Assembly: GCF_018531495.1 (NCBI RefSeq)
Contig: NZ_JAHDTI010000014.1
Location: forward strand, 1 to 64,000
Direction: 5' to 3'
From: Nonomuraea sediminis
Lineage (GTDB): Bacteria > Actinomycetota > Actinomycetes > Streptosporangiales > Streptosporangiaceae
DNA: 64,000 nt
This document shows positions 35,276 through 45,900 of this stretch, piece after piece; position 1 is the stretch's first letter; each line of letters begins with the position of its first letter. The notes beneath the pieces were generated by a model. That model was not told the DNA's origin, ran no database searches, and saw only the letters and a list, made by a program, of their open reading frames with translations. A program made the translations under genes and the position numbers.

Positions 35276-36472
35276 ATGGTTGGCACTGATCGCGGGGACC
35301 TCACCAGGACGGCGATCCTCGCCTTGCTGGGCACGGTCGGACCGCTCAGCCGTACCGAGATCGCGCGGGAGCTGGACGTCAGCCCCGCGACCGTCACCCA
35401 GCTCACCCGCGAGCTCATCGGGTCCGGCATGCTCGAGGAGCTCGACCTCAAGCCGTCCAGGGGCGGGCGTCCCGCGCAGCGGCTCGGGCTCGTCGGCGAC
35501 GCGGGCCGGGCGCTCGGCGTCAAGGTCACGGCCGACCACCTGGTCCTGGTGGACGTCCGGCTGGACGGTGAGGTGCTCGGCTCGTGGGAGCGCCCCTTCG
35601 ACCCCGCCTCCACCGACGCCCTCGGCGACCTCGGCGACGCGGTCGCATCCGTGCTCGGCGGGCTCGAGGAGGGCCCGCGGCTGCTCGGGATCGGGATCGG
35701 GGTGCCGGGCAGCGTGGACGACCAGGGCGTCGGCACCGTCAACGCGCCCACGCTCGGCTGGCAGGCGATGCCGGTGGGCGAGCGGCTGCGGCGCAGGCTC
35801 CACCTGCCGGTGCTGGTCGAGAACGACGTCAACGCGCTGGCGGCGGCGGAGCGGCTGTACGGCAGGGGCCGCACCCATCCCGACTTCCTGGTACTGACCG
35901 TGGGGCGCGGCGTCGGCGCGGCCATCGTGGCCGACGGCCGGGTGTACCGGGGGGCTCGCGGGGGCGCGGGAGAGTTCGGCCACCTGCCCGTGGACCCCGA
36001 CGGCCCCGTGTGCGGCTGCGGGGCGCGCGGATGCCTGGAGGCACTGGTCGGCACGGCCGGCCTGCTCGCCCGCTCGGGCGCCCATCCGGGGGCGGGCTTC
36101 GGCTCGGTCGCGGAGCTCGGTGCGGCCGCCGAGCGGGGCGACGCGGTGGCACGCGAGGTCTTCGCCGAGGCGGGCGGGATCCTCGGCCGGGCCACGGCGG
36201 GACTGATCAACGTCATCGATCCCGAGGTCGTGGTGGTGCTGGGCGAGGGGACGGCCGAGTGGCCGTTCTGGCAGCCTGGATTCGACCGTGCCGTGCGGGC
36301 GCATCTCTACCCGGGGCGCCGCGACATCTCCATCGAGGTCGAGGGCTGGGACGACACCAGCTGGGCGCAGGGCGCGGCGGCGCTGGTGCTGGCGACCCCG
36401 TTCGACGCGGCGGGCACCGCGGGTGAGCAGGGCCGCCTGGTCAGGGCCCGGCTGATCGGGGCCACGCCATGA
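35276..36472 (+). CDS. ROK family transcriptional regulator
   Basis: Sugar-responsive repressor of 398 residues. The N-terminal helix-turn-helix is SRTEIARELDVSPATVTQLT (about 25-44). The ROK domain has GIGIGVPGSVDD, the GEFGHLPVDPDGP histidine region, and the zinc motif CGCGARGCLEA (about 245). It is the first gene of the sugar-uptake and glycosidase operon and overlaps the permease gene by 4 bp (ATGA). An alpha-gluco-oligosaccharide or its phosphate is the probable inducer (inference from neighbours). Confidence 0.9.
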   Translation: MVGTDRGDLTRTAILALLGTVGPLSRTEIARELDVSPATVTQLTRELIGSGMLEELDLKPSRGGRPAQRLGLVGDAGRALGVKVTADHLVLVDVRLDGEVLGSWERPFDPASTDALGDLGDAVASVLGGLEEGPRLLGIGIGVPGSVDDQGVGTVNAPTLGWQAMPVGERLRRRLHLPVLVENDVNALAAAERLYGRGRTHPDFLVLTVGRGVGAAIVADGRVYRGARGGAGEFGHLPVDPDGPVCGCGARGCLEALVGTAGLLARSGAHPGAGFGSVAELGAAAERGDAVAREVFAEAGGILGRATAGLINVIDPEVVVVLGEGTAEWPFWQPGFDRAVRAHLYPGRRDISIEVEGWDDTSWAQGAAALVLATPFDAAGTAGEQGRLVRARLIGATP

Positions 36473-37401
36473 CCCTCACGACCGCCGCTCCCCCGAAGAC
36501 GGCCCCCAAGCACGCGGCCGGGCCGCCGCGGCGCAGGCTGCGGTACGCGGGCACGGTCGCGGTGTTCCTGCTGCCGAGCCTGATCCCGCTGGTGCTGTAC
36601 ACGCTGATCCCGATGGTGGGCTCGTTCTGGACGAGCCTCCACGAATGGGACCTCATCACCGACATGCGCTGGGTCGGGCTCGGCAACTACGTCGAGCTGA
36701 TCGGCGACCCGGAGACCCGCGCGGCGTTCCTGCACACGCTGTACTTCATCGCCGGATACCTGCCGCTGGTCTACGTGGGCGGGCTCGGGCTGGCGATGCT
36801 GCTGAACACGGCGATGCGCGGCCGGAGCCTGCTGCGCGGCATCTACTTCCTGCCGGTGATCACCAGCTGGGTGGTCGTCGCGCTGATGTGGAAGTGGCTG
36901 CTCAACCCGGCCAGCGGCATCGTCAACTGGGTGCTCGGCGTTTTCGGCGTCACCGGCCCCGGCTGGTGGACCGACACGAACTGGGCGATGCCCTCGATCA
37001 TCCTGGCCTCGGCCTGGAAGGACCTGGGCTTCGTGATGATCATCCTGCTGGCCGGGCTGCAGGCGATCCCGCGCGAGTACCAGGAGGCCGCGATGGTCGA
37101 CGGCGCGAGCGCCTACCGCCGCTTCCGCCACATCACGCTGCCGCTGCTGTCGCCGTCCACGTTCTTCGTGATCGTGATCTCGCTGATCAACGGCTTCCAG
37201 GTCTTCGACCAGGTCAAGATCATGACGAATGGCGGGCCCGGCACCGCCACCCAGGTGGTCGTCTCGCAGATCTACGACCTGACCTTCAGGTACGGCAGGG
37301 CCGGGACGGCCTCGGCGCTGTCGTGGCTGCTGTTCGCCGTCGTGCTCCTGGTGACGATCGTGCAGATCAGGGGCCAGCGCAGGTGGGTGACCTATGGGTA
37401 G
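36469..37401 (+). CDS. ABC sugar transporter permease (MalF-like)
   Basis: Inner-membrane permease of 310 residues with six helices. The EAA loop that contacts the ATPase is EYQEAAMVDGASAYRRFRHI (about 204-223). It overlaps both the ROK gene and the second permease gene, so the operon is tightly packed. The CUT1 family assignment rests on the paired permeases and the lipoprotein binding protein downstream. No ATPase gene is present in the operon. Confidence 0.92.
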   Translation: MTLTTAAPPKTAPKHAAGPPRRRLRYAGTVAVFLLPSLIPLVLYTLIPMVGSFWTSLHEWDLITDMRWVGLGNYVELIGDPETRAAFLHTLYFIAGYLPLVYVGGLGLAMLLNTAMRGRSLLRGIYFLPVITSWVVVALMWKWLLNPASGIVNWVLGVFGVTGPGWWTDTNWAMPSIILASAWKDLGFVMIILLAGLQAIPREYQEAAMVDGASAYRRFRHITLPLLSPSTFFVIVISLINGFQVFDQVKIMTNGGPGTATQVVVSQIYDLTFRYGRAGTASALSWLLFAVVLLVTIVQIRGQRRWVTYG

Positions 37402-38200
37402 GGCGCTGCGCTACGCGGTGGTCGGGCTGGGCGCGCTGGTGATGCTCTTCCCCTTCGCCTGGGCGGTCATCACCTCGCTCACGCCGGACGACGCGGTGCT
37501 GGCCGTACCGCCGGACTTCACCCCTGACGACGCGAGCTTCGACGCGTACGGCAAGCTGCTCCAGACGCTGCCGTTCTGGCGGATCGTGGTGAACAGCGCC
37601 TGGATCGGGGCGGCGTCCACCACCCTGCAGCTGGTCACCTCGGCGATGGCGGCCTACGCGTTCGCGCGGCTGCCCTTCCCCGGGCGGGGCGCGCTGTTCG
37701 CCGTGTACCTGGCGACGCTGATGATGCCGCTGCCGGTGCTGGTCGTACCGCTGTTCATCGAGATGCGCACGTTCAACCTGGTCGACACGTACTTCGCGCT
37801 GCTGGCGCCGACGATCGCCTCGGCGTTCGGGGTGTTCCTGCTGCGGCAGGCCATCAAGCAGGTCCCGAAGGAGTTCGACGAGGCTGCGGTGATCGAAGGC
37901 GCCGGCCATTTCCGGATATTTCTGCAGATCGTGCTGCCGCTGATCAGGCCGGCGCTGGCGACGTTCGCCATCTTCGGCTTCATGGCCAGCTGGAACAGCT
38001 ACCTGTGGCCGCTGATCATCATCAAGTCGCCGGAGTTCATGACGCTCCCGCTGGGGCTGGCCACGCTGCACGGCCAGTTCACCACGCAGTGGGACGTGGT
38101 CATGGCCGGGTCGGTGGTCAGCGTGGTCCCCATCCTCCTCCTCTATGTCTTCGCCCAGAAGCACGTGATCGCCAGCGTCGCCCAGAGCGGGCTCAAGTAA
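37394..38200 (+). CDS. ABC sugar transporter permease (MalG-like)
   Basis: Second CUT1 permease, 268 residues and six helices. Its EAA loop is EFDEAAVIEGAGHFRIFLQI (about 157-176). It overlaps the first permease by 8 bp and ends 14 bp before the binding-protein gene. With its partner it forms the translocation channel, powered by a multi-operon ATPase of the MsiK type encoded elsewhere (inference). Confidence 0.92.
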   Translation: MGRALRYAVVGLGALVMLFPFAWAVITSLTPDDAVLAVPPDFTPDDASFDAYGKLLQTLPFWRIVVNSAWIGAASTTLQLVTSAMAAYAFARLPFPGRGALFAVYLATLMMPLPVLVVPLFIEMRTFNLVDTYFALLAPTIASAFGVFLLRQAIKQVPKEFDEAAVIEGAGHFRIFLQIVLPLIRPALATFAIFGFMASWNSYLWPLIIIKSPEFMTLPLGLATLHGQFTTQWDVVMAGSVVSVVPILLLYVFAQKHVIASVAQSGLK

Positions 38201-38214
38201 GAAGGAATCCCCCC

Positions 38215-39474
38215 ATGCACAGAACCAAGATCGCTGCCGGTTTCGCGGCCGTGGCCCTGCTGGCCACCGCGTGCTCGCAGGGCTCGGCCACCAAGGGTGC
38301 GACCGGCTCCGACGGCAAGGTGACGCTGCGCTACTTCACGTTCTCGGCCGCACCCGACCACGTGAAGGACCTCGACAAGATCATCGCGGGCTTCGAGAAG
38401 GAGAACCCGAAGATCCACATCCAGGTGGAGACCGCGCCCTTCGACCAGTACTTCACCAAGCTCCAGACCAGCATCGCCGGCGGCACGGCGCCCGACACGT
38501 TCGAGCTGAACTACGAGAACTTCGTCACCTACGCCTCCGCCGGGTCGCTGCTCGACCTGAACACCGTGGCCGGCGACGGCGACTCCTCGGTCTACGCGCA
38601 GGAGTCGCTGAACGCCTTCAAGCACGACGGCAAGCAGTACGCGCTGCCCGCCTCCTTCTCCACGGTCGTGCTCTTCTACAACAAGGACCTGTTCAAGAAG
38701 GCCGGGGTCGCCGAGCCCACCGCCGACTGGACGTGGGCCGAGGAGCAGGCCGCCGCGGCCAAGCTGACCGACAAGAAGAAGGGGATCTACGGCGACTTCC
38801 AGCCGGTCCAGTTCTTCGAGTTCTACAAGACGCTCAAGCAGGCGGGCGGCGAGTTCCTCGCGCCCGACGGCAAGAAGTCGGCCTTCGACAGCCCCGCCGG
38901 GGTGAAGGCGGCCACCTGGCTGGCCTCCAAGGTCGGCAAGACCATGCCCACCGAGGCGGAGATCGGCGGCACCGCCGACTACGACACCAACCTCTTCAAG
39001 TCGGGCAAGCTCGCGATGTGGCACAACGGGATCTGGCAGTTCGCCGGGCTGAAGGACGTGCCGTTCGGCTGGGACGTGGTCGTCGAGCCCGGTGACGCGG
39101 CCAAGGCCAGCGCGGTCTTCCACAACGCGGTGGCCGCCTCGTCGACCACCAAGCACGGCAAGGAGGCCTGGGCCTGGGCCCGCTACCTGTCCTCCTCCGG
39201 CACGGCGGCGAGCACGCGGATCGAGTCGTCGTGGGAGCTGCCGCCCGTGTCCGACCAGTCGGTCCTGTCCGGCTACCTGAAGGACCCCAAGCCCGCCAAC
39301 CGGCAGGCCGTCTTCGACTCGCTGAAGTCGATCGCGCTGCCGCCGGTGATCAAGCGGCAGCAGGAGATGCAGGACGCGGTCACCAAGGAACTGGGCGAGG
39401 CCGCGGCCGGCCGCAAGTCGGTCCCGGACGCGCTCAAGTCCGCCGCCACGGCCGTCGACGCCCTGCTCGGCTAG
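38215..39474 (+). CDS. ABC transporter sugar-binding lipoprotein
   Basis: Extracellular solute-binding lipoprotein of 419 residues (family 1). The signal sequence MHRTKIAAGFAAVALLATAC has its lipobox Cys at residue 20. The two-lobed domain includes GKVTLRYFTFSA, IAGGTAPDTFELNYENF and KSGKLAMWHNGIWQFAG. GAAGGAA precedes the ATG; a longer frame reaching back into the permease gene is not supported. It captures the oligosaccharide imported by the two permeases. Confidence 0.92.
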   Translation: MHRTKIAAGFAAVALLATACSQGSATKGATGSDGKVTLRYFTFSAAPDHVKDLDKIIAGFEKENPKIHIQVETAPFDQYFTKLQTSIAGGTAPDTFELNYENFVTYASAGSLLDLNTVAGDGDSSVYAQESLNAFKHDGKQYALPASFSTVVLFYNKDLFKKAGVAEPTADWTWAEEQAAAAKLTDKKKGIYGDFQPVQFFEFYKTLKQAGGEFLAPDGKKSAFDSPAGVKAATWLASKVGKTMPTEAEIGGTADYDTNLFKSGKLAMWHNGIWQFAGLKDVPFGWDVVVEPGDAAKASAVFHNAVAASSTTKHGKEAWAWARYLSSSGTAASTRIESSWELPPVSDQSVLSGYLKDPKPANRQAVFDSLKSIALPPVIKRQQEMQDAVTKELGEAAAGRKSVPDALKSAATAVDALLG

Positions 39475-39510
39475 CCGTACTCCCCTCTATTTTCCAGGAG
39501 AGCAGCACCC

Positions 39511-40596
39511 GTGACCCTCGTGTCGCACAGCCTCGACGTCATCAAGAGGTTCCAGTCGTCCACCGGGGCCTATCCGGCCTCGCCCACCTTCTCCGCCTAC
39601 CAGGGCTACTCGTGGCTGCGGGATGGGGCGTTCATCGCCGAAGGGGTGAGCAGGCACGGTGACCGGTCCGGCGCGGAAGCCTTCCACGCGTGGTGCGCCC
39701 GCGTGATCAGCGACCGCGCTGGGCAGGTGGACTCGCTGGTCGCGCGCTCCGAGCGTGGTGAGCGGATTTCACCGAACGAGATGCTCCCCACGCGCTTCAC
39801 GCTCGACGGCGTGGACGGGGACGACGACTGGTGGGACTTCCAGCTCGACGGCTACGGCACCTGGCTGTGGGCGCTGCGCGAGCACTCCCAGCGGTACGGC
39901 GCGGCCGTCGCGGGCACCGAGAAGGGGGTCAGGACGGCGGCCCGCTACCTGACCGCCTTCTGGGACCTGCCGTGCTACGACTGGTGGGAGGAGCACGTCG
40001 AGCAGCGGCACGTGGCCACGCTCGGGTCGATCCACGCCGGGCTGCGGGCGGCGGTGGCGCTCGGAGTGCTCTCTCCCGCGGAGTCGGCTGCCGCGTCGGA
40101 GGCCGCGGAGGGGATCGAGGCGCTGGTCTCCACGGAAGGAGTATCCGAGTCCGGATATCTCACGAAATGGCTGGGCACCACGGCCGTGGACGGGAGCCTG
40201 CTGGCCTGCGTGACGCCGTTCGGGCTCTACCCGGTCGGCCACCCGGTGGGCGCGGCGACCGTGGCCGAGGTCGAGAAGCAGCTGGCCGTCGAGGGCGGCG
40301 TCTACCGCTATCTCGCCGACACGTTCTACGGCGGGGGCCGGTGGGTGTTGCTGGCCGGGTTCCTCGGCTGGAACCACGCCAGGGCAGGGCGTCGTGAGGA
40401 GGCCCGGCGGTACCTGGACTGGATGGCGGCCCAGGCGGATCCCTCGGGCGACCTGCCGGAGCAGGTGTCCGACCGCCTGCTCTTCCCCGAACGCCGCCAG
40501 GAGTGGCTGGACCGCTGGGGCCCGGTGGCCGAACCGCTGCTGTGGTCGCACGGCATGTACCTGATCCTCGCCGACGAGCTCGGAGCCACCGCATGA
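39511..40596 (+). CDS. GH15-like glycoside hydrolase
   Basis: Cytoplasmic (alpha/alpha)6-barrel protein of 361 residues with no signal peptide. Segments typical of glucoamylase/glucodextranase enzymes are YSWLRDGAFIAEG (about 32-44), QLDGYGTWLWALREH, CYDWWEEH, and LPEQVSDRLLFP followed by PLLWSHGMYLIL. The catalytic Glu residues cannot be fixed without alignment. A role in releasing glucose from imported alpha-linked oligosaccharides fits the operon. It starts at GTG 39511, and its stop overlaps the next start (ATGA). Confidence 0.75.
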   Translation: MTLVSHSLDVIKRFQSSTGAYPASPTFSAYQGYSWLRDGAFIAEGVSRHGDRSGAEAFHAWCARVISDRAGQVDSLVARSERGERISPNEMLPTRFTLDGVDGDDDWWDFQLDGYGTWLWALREHSQRYGAAVAGTEKGVRTAARYLTAFWDLPCYDWWEEHVEQRHVATLGSIHAGLRAAVALGVLSPAESAAASEAAEGIEALVSTEGVSESGYLTKWLGTTAVDGSLLACVTPFGLYPVGHPVGAATVAEVEKQLAVEGGVYRYLADTFYGGGRWVLLAGFLGWNHARAGRREEARRYLDWMAAQADPSGDLPEQVSDRLLFPERRQEWLDRWGPVAEPLLWSHGMYLILADELGATA

Positions 40597-42905
40597 TCCG
40601 CCACCGCCCCTTCGGTTCCGGCCACCCCTACGCCGAGACCGAGGACCAGCGCGTCCCCGCCCAACCCCTCGACGGGGAAACCCTCGAACTACGGGTCAGG
40701 GCCTCCCCCAAGGTCACCGCAGTGACGTGCGAGTGGCTGGAAACAGGCGACACGGAAGCGAACAACGCGCCGGCAAACAACGCGGCAGCGAGCGAAGCGC
40801 GGGCGAGCGAAGCGACGCTCCCCGCTGTGGTGCTCAGCCTGCGCCGGGTCGGCGAGGAGGGGGACGGCGGAGCTCGGCGCAACGTGGTCGGCGAGGAAGA
40901 GGCTGCAGCGGGCTCGCGGAGCGTGGAAAACACCGTCGACGGCGGGCATCTCGCGGGGGCGCAGGCCAGGGCGGCACGGGCCCAGGCCGGAGCGTGGCGG
41001 GTCACGACACCACCGCTGAGCGCGGGGAAGCGGTACCGGTACCGGTTCACCGAGACGGACGCCGACGGAGCTCGCCGTACCACGAGGTGGTTCGAGGTGA
41101 CGGCCGCGAGCTGGGGCGACAGCGGGGGAAAGCTGCACGGTGAGCGGATCGTCCCGGGCAGCGTGCGCTGGCTGAGCGACGGCGACCGGGTGCTGCGGGT
41201 GCGCTTCGAGATCGCGCTCGAGCCGGACGAGCACGTGGTCGGCTTCGGCGAGCGCTACGACGCGGTCGACCAGCGCGGCAGGTCGCTGGACGCGGTGGTG
41301 TTCGAGCAGTACAAGGCGCAGGGCGCGCACGGCAGGACGTACCTGCCGATGCCGTTCGCCCTGGTCGTGGGCGGTCGGCGGCCGTGGGGGTTCCACGTGG
41401 AGACCACCCGGCGCACCTGGTACGACCTCGGCGACACGATCGCGATCGAGGCCGAGCTGGGTCCCGAAGCGGAGCTGGCCGTCAAGGTCTACGACGAGCC
41501 CACCCCCGCGGCCGTCCTCGACAGGTTCCTGGACGACGTGGGACGCCCGGCCGAGCTGCCCGGCTGGGTGTTCAGGCTGTGGGCCAGCGGCAACGAGTGG
41601 AACACGCAGGCCAGGGTGCTGGCCGAGATGGACAGGCACCGCGAGCTCGACATCCCGGTGGGCGCGCTGGTGATCGAGGCGTGGAGCGACGAGACGACGT
41701 TCACGGCCTTCCGCGGCGCGCGGTACGAACCCTCCGAGGAGCCGCATTCCTACCAGGACTACACCTTCCCTGAGGACGGCCCGTGGCCCGACCCCAAGGG
41801 CATGGTGGACGAACTGCACGAGCGGGACATCAAGGTCCTGCTGTGGCAGATCCCGCTGCAGAAGATGCGCCCGCACCCCAGGCACCAGGCGGCCGTCGAC
41901 GCCCGGCAGATCCTGGACAAGGGCGTCAGGGAGGCCGACGGCAGGCCGTACCACAACCGCGGCTGGTGGTTCCCGCTGGCGCTGATGCCGGACCTGTCGG
42001 TCCAGGAGGTGCGCGACTGGTGGACGGCCAAGCGCGCCTACCTGGTCGAGGAGGTCGGCATCGACGGCTTCAAGACCGACGGCGGCGAGCACGCCTGGGG
42101 CCACGACCTGCGCTACGGCGACGGCCGCCGCGGCGACGACGGCAACGGCCTGTTCCCCGTGCACTACGCCCGCGCCTTCGGCGACCTCCTGCGCAGGTAC
42201 GGCAAGCCGCCCGTGACGTTCAGCCGCGCCGGTTTCACCGGATCGCAGCCCCACGGCGCGTTCTGGGCGGGTGACGAGGACTCCACCTGGGAGGCGTTCC
42301 GCTCCTCGGTCAGGGCCGGGATCACCGCCTCGGCCTGCGGGATCGTGTACTGGGGCTGGGACCTGGCCGGGTTCTCCGGCGAGATCCCGACGGCCGAGCT
42401 CTACCTGCGGGCGGCGGGCGCGGCGGCGTTCATGCCGATCATGCAGTACCACGCGGAGTTCAACCACCACAGGAAGCCGCTCAACGACCGGACGCCGTGG
42501 AACATCGCCGAGCGGACCGGGGACGACCGGGTGATCCCGGTGTTCAGGCGGCTGGCCAAGCTGCGCGAGCGGCTCGTGCCGTACCTCGTGGAGCAGGCGC
42601 GCGGCGCGGTCGGCGGGGGCGCGCCGCTGATGCGGGGGCTGTTCTTCGACCACCCTGGTGACGCGCGCGGGTGGGAGTTCCCGCTGCAGTACAAGCTGGG
42701 CGACGCGCTGCTGGTGGCGCCCGTGACGTCTCCCGATATTTCAGAAATGTCGGTGTATCTGCCTGAAGGCGACTGGGTCGACGTGTGGACCGGCGAGGTC
42801 CTGCACGGCGCCCGCGAGGTCGTCCTGCCCACCCCGATCGACCACCCGCCGGTGCTGTGCGCGGCGGAGCACTGGCCGAGCCTCTCCCCCGTGTTCGACC
42901 TCTGA
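40593..42905 (+). CDS. cytoplasmic GH31 alpha-glucosidase family enzyme
   Basis: Family GH31 enzyme of 770 residues without signal peptide. The nucleophile Asp lies in GIDGFKTDGGEHAWG (about 495) and the acid/base in FWAGDEDSTW (about 560). The N-terminal sandwich has HVVGFGERYDAVDQRG. Between about residues 52 and 130 it carries an unusual Ala/Glu/Arg/Asn-rich insert (NNAPANNAAASEARASEA) whose DNA includes a copy of an intergenic repeat. ATG 40593 overlaps the previous stop. It is similar throughout to the secreted GH31 that follows; it probably acts on imported oligosaccharides. Confidence 0.9.
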   Translation: MIRHRPFGSGHPYAETEDQRVPAQPLDGETLELRVRASPKVTAVTCEWLETGDTEANNAPANNAAASEARASEATLPAVVLSLRRVGEEGDGGARRNVVGEEEAAAGSRSVENTVDGGHLAGAQARAARAQAGAWRVTTPPLSAGKRYRYRFTETDADGARRTTRWFEVTAASWGDSGGKLHGERIVPGSVRWLSDGDRVLRVRFEIALEPDEHVVGFGERYDAVDQRGRSLDAVVFEQYKAQGAHGRTYLPMPFALVVGGRRPWGFHVETTRRTWYDLGDTIAIEAELGPEAELAVKVYDEPTPAAVLDRFLDDVGRPAELPGWVFRLWASGNEWNTQARVLAEMDRHRELDIPVGALVIEAWSDETTFTAFRGARYEPSEEPHSYQDYTFPEDGPWPDPKGMVDELHERDIKVLLWQIPLQKMRPHPRHQAAVDARQILDKGVREADGRPYHNRGWWFPLALMPDLSVQEVRDWWTAKRAYLVEEVGIDGFKTDGGEHAWGHDLRYGDGRRGDDGNGLFPVHYARAFGDLLRRYGKPPVTFSRAGFTGSQPHGAFWAGDEDSTWEAFRSSVRAGITASACGIVYWGWDLAGFSGEIPTAELYLRAAGAAAFMPIMQYHAEFNHHRKPLNDRTPWNIAERTGDDRVIPVFRRLAKLRERLVPYLVEQARGAVGGGAPLMRGLFFDHPGDARGWEFPLQYKLGDALLVAPVTSPDISEMSVYLPEGDWVDVWTGEVLHGAREVVLPTPIDHPPVLCAAEHWPSLSPVFDL
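40840..40884 (+). repeat. intragenic copy of an interspersed repeat
   Basis: Bases 40840-40884, inside the GH31 gene, align with the two intergenic copies at 49095-49276. The shared core includes GGCGAGGAGG, ACGGCGGAGC and CGGCGCAA, with about six mismatches in 44. The segment is read in frame as RRVGEEGDGGARRNVVG. Confidence 0.6.
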
Positions 42906-42919
42906 GAGGGAGCTTTTAC

Positions 42920-45900
42920 GTGACCCGGTTACGGTCGGGCCTCATCGTCGTGGTGATGGCCCTGCTGGCATCGCTCGTGTCCGTCCCCGCGTACGCGCTG
43001 GACGGCGTCCACCACAACCCCACCGGCATCGACGACCTCTACTCGACCGAGCCGACCGAGCGCGCCCCGCGCGACCCGATGGCCGGGGACCAGGTCTGGA
43101 TCAACGCCACGACCTGGCCGATCGAGTCGGGCCAGACCGTCTGGGTCACCTGGACCAAGAACGGGGTCAACCAGACCCCGATCGGCGCGGCCTGGGACCA
43201 CAACAGCGGCAACAACTCCTACTGGAAGCTCAACCTGGGCAGCTTCTCCCGCGGCGACCAGATCTCCTACACGGTCAACGCGGACGTGAACGGGGGCGGG
43301 CAGAAGAACACCGGCCCGTTCTCGTTCACGGTGACGTCGTGGAGCACGGTCACCAACGTCACCGGCTACACCAACAACGGGACGTCCGTGGACGTCACCA
43401 CAGGCGACAGCGCGGGATCGTTCACGCCGAAGATCCGCTTCGCCTTCCCCGCGCTCGACCGGTTCCGCACGCAGATCGCGCCCAGCGGGCAAGGCCTGAA
43501 CATTTCCGGAGTTTCCGGCTACAGCATGACGGACTCCGCGGGCACGCTGACGATCTCCACCGGCTCGCTCGTGCTGAAGATCCAGAAGTCGCCCTACCGG
43601 CTGTCGGTCTACAAGGGCGACGGGACCACGCTGATCACCCGGCAGTACGACCCGGCGGTGTTCAGGAACATCGGCTGGGCCAGCGACGGCGCCACCACGA
43701 TCACGAAGATCGAGGACCACTTCATGTCGCCCGCCGGAGAGCGCTTCGAGGGCTTCGGCGAGCGGTACGACCGCCTCGACCAGCGCGGCACCGACGTGCA
43801 CAACTACGTCTACAACCAGTACAGGGACCAGGGCACCACGCGCAGGACGTACCTGAGCGTGCCGTTCTTCCTGAACTCGGCGGGCTACGGCGTCTACATC
43901 CCTAGCACCCGCTACGCCATCTTCAACCTGAGCACCCACCTCAGCGACCTGGCCGGGTTCACCGTGGACACCGGCGGCGCGCTCAGCTCGACCCTGGACT
44001 ACCACTTCTTCGCCGGAACCCCGGCCAAGATCGTGGACGACTACACCTCCGTGACCGGCCGCCCGCAGCTTCCGCCGAAGTGGGCCTTCGGCGTGTGGAT
44101 GTCCGCCAACGAGTGGAACACGCAGACCGAGGTCACCAACGAGCTGAACAACGTCACCACCTACAAGATCCCGCACACGGCGATGGTGCTCGAGCAGTGG
44201 AGCGACGAGGCCACGTTCTACGTCTGGCACGGCGCCACGTACACGCCCACGCCGGGCAGCGGCAAACTCTCCTACGCCAACCTGACGTTCCCTGCGGGCG
44301 GGGAATGGCAGGACCCGAAGGCCATGGTGACCAACGCCCACAGCAAGGGGATCAAGATGATCCTCTGGCAGATCCCGGTCTTCAAGGAGAACTTCGACAC
44401 CAACCCGCCCACGGCCCCGCAGCAGCACCTCAACGACAAGGCCTACGCCGAGGCGCAGGGGTACGTCGCCAAGAACCCGACCAACGGCCCCTACCGGATC
44501 CCGACCGGGCAGTGGTTCGGCGACTCCATGGTCCCCGACTTCACCAGCACGGCCGCGACCAACTGGTGGATGAGCAAGCGGGACTACCTCGTCGACGACA
44601 TCGGCATCGACGGCTTCAAGACCGACGGCAGCGAGGCCGTCTTCGGCAGGGGCGTGCAGTTCGCCGACGGCCGCAAGGGCGACGAGATGCACAACGCCTA
44701 CCCCAACAGCTACACCAAGGCCTACAACTCCTACATCAAGGGCAAGAACCCGAGCGGCACGATCTTCAGCAGAGCAGGTACGGCCGGCGCCCAGACCACC
44801 GGCATCTTCTGGGCCGGCGACCAGAACTCCAGCTTCTCCGCCTTCCAGGAGGCCGTCCGCGCCGAGATCTCGGCCGGGCAGTCGGGCGTGCCGTACACGG
44901 CCTGGGACCTGGCGGGCTTCACGGGCACCTTCCCGAGCGCGGAGCTGTACCTGCGGGCGGCGGCGCAGGCCACGTTCTCGCCGATCATGCAGTACCACTC
45001 GGAGAAGTCGAACCCCACGACCTCCGAGGCCAGGACGCCGTGGAACGTGCAGGCCAGGACCGGCGACACCAGCGTCATCCCGACGTTCAGGAAGTTCGCG
45101 AACGTGCGGATGAACCTGATCCCGTACCTCTACACCGAGGCCAAGGCCTCCTCGACGACCGGGGCGCCGATGGTGCGGGCGATGAGCTTCGCCTTCCCCG
45201 GCGACGCCACGGCGGCGGCGCAGGACCAGCAGTACCTGTTCGGCTCGCAACTGCTCGTCGCGCCGGTCACCACGCAGGGCGCCACGACCAGGAACGTCTA
45301 CCTGCCCGCGGGCGAGTGGTACGACCTGTGGAACGGCGGGCGATTCGCCGGGCCCGGCACCAAGACCTACAACACGGCGCTGGACACGATCCCCGTCTAC
45401 GCCAAGCCGGGGGCCATCATCCCGCTGAACCTCAACGCCGACTACGAGCTCGGCGGCGAGATCGGCAACAGCGTCGACACCTACACCAACCTCGTCTTCC
45501 GGATCTATCCGTTGGGGTCCTCCTCGTACTCCTATTTCGAGGATTCCGCGAATGCCGGCCGTACCGTCTCCTCGAGTGAGAACTGGGCGGGACACCAGGT
45601 GACCGTGACCGTCCCGCAGCTGACGACCACCAGCACGCTGCAGGTGGCGAGCACGAAGCCGACCTCGGTGACCGGGGCGACCGCGCGGGCCACGCTCGCC
45701 GACCTCAAGGCCGCCGCGGAGGGCTGGTGGTGGGACCCCGCCCAGCAGCTGACCCATGTCAAGCTGGCCGCTTCCGCCTCGAGCAGGACCGTCACGCTCA
45801 ACGGCGTCGACAAGGCGGCCTACGAGGCCGAGTTCGGCGCGGCCAGCGGGACCTCCACCAACACCAACCACCCGGGCTACACGGGCACCGGGTTCGTCGA

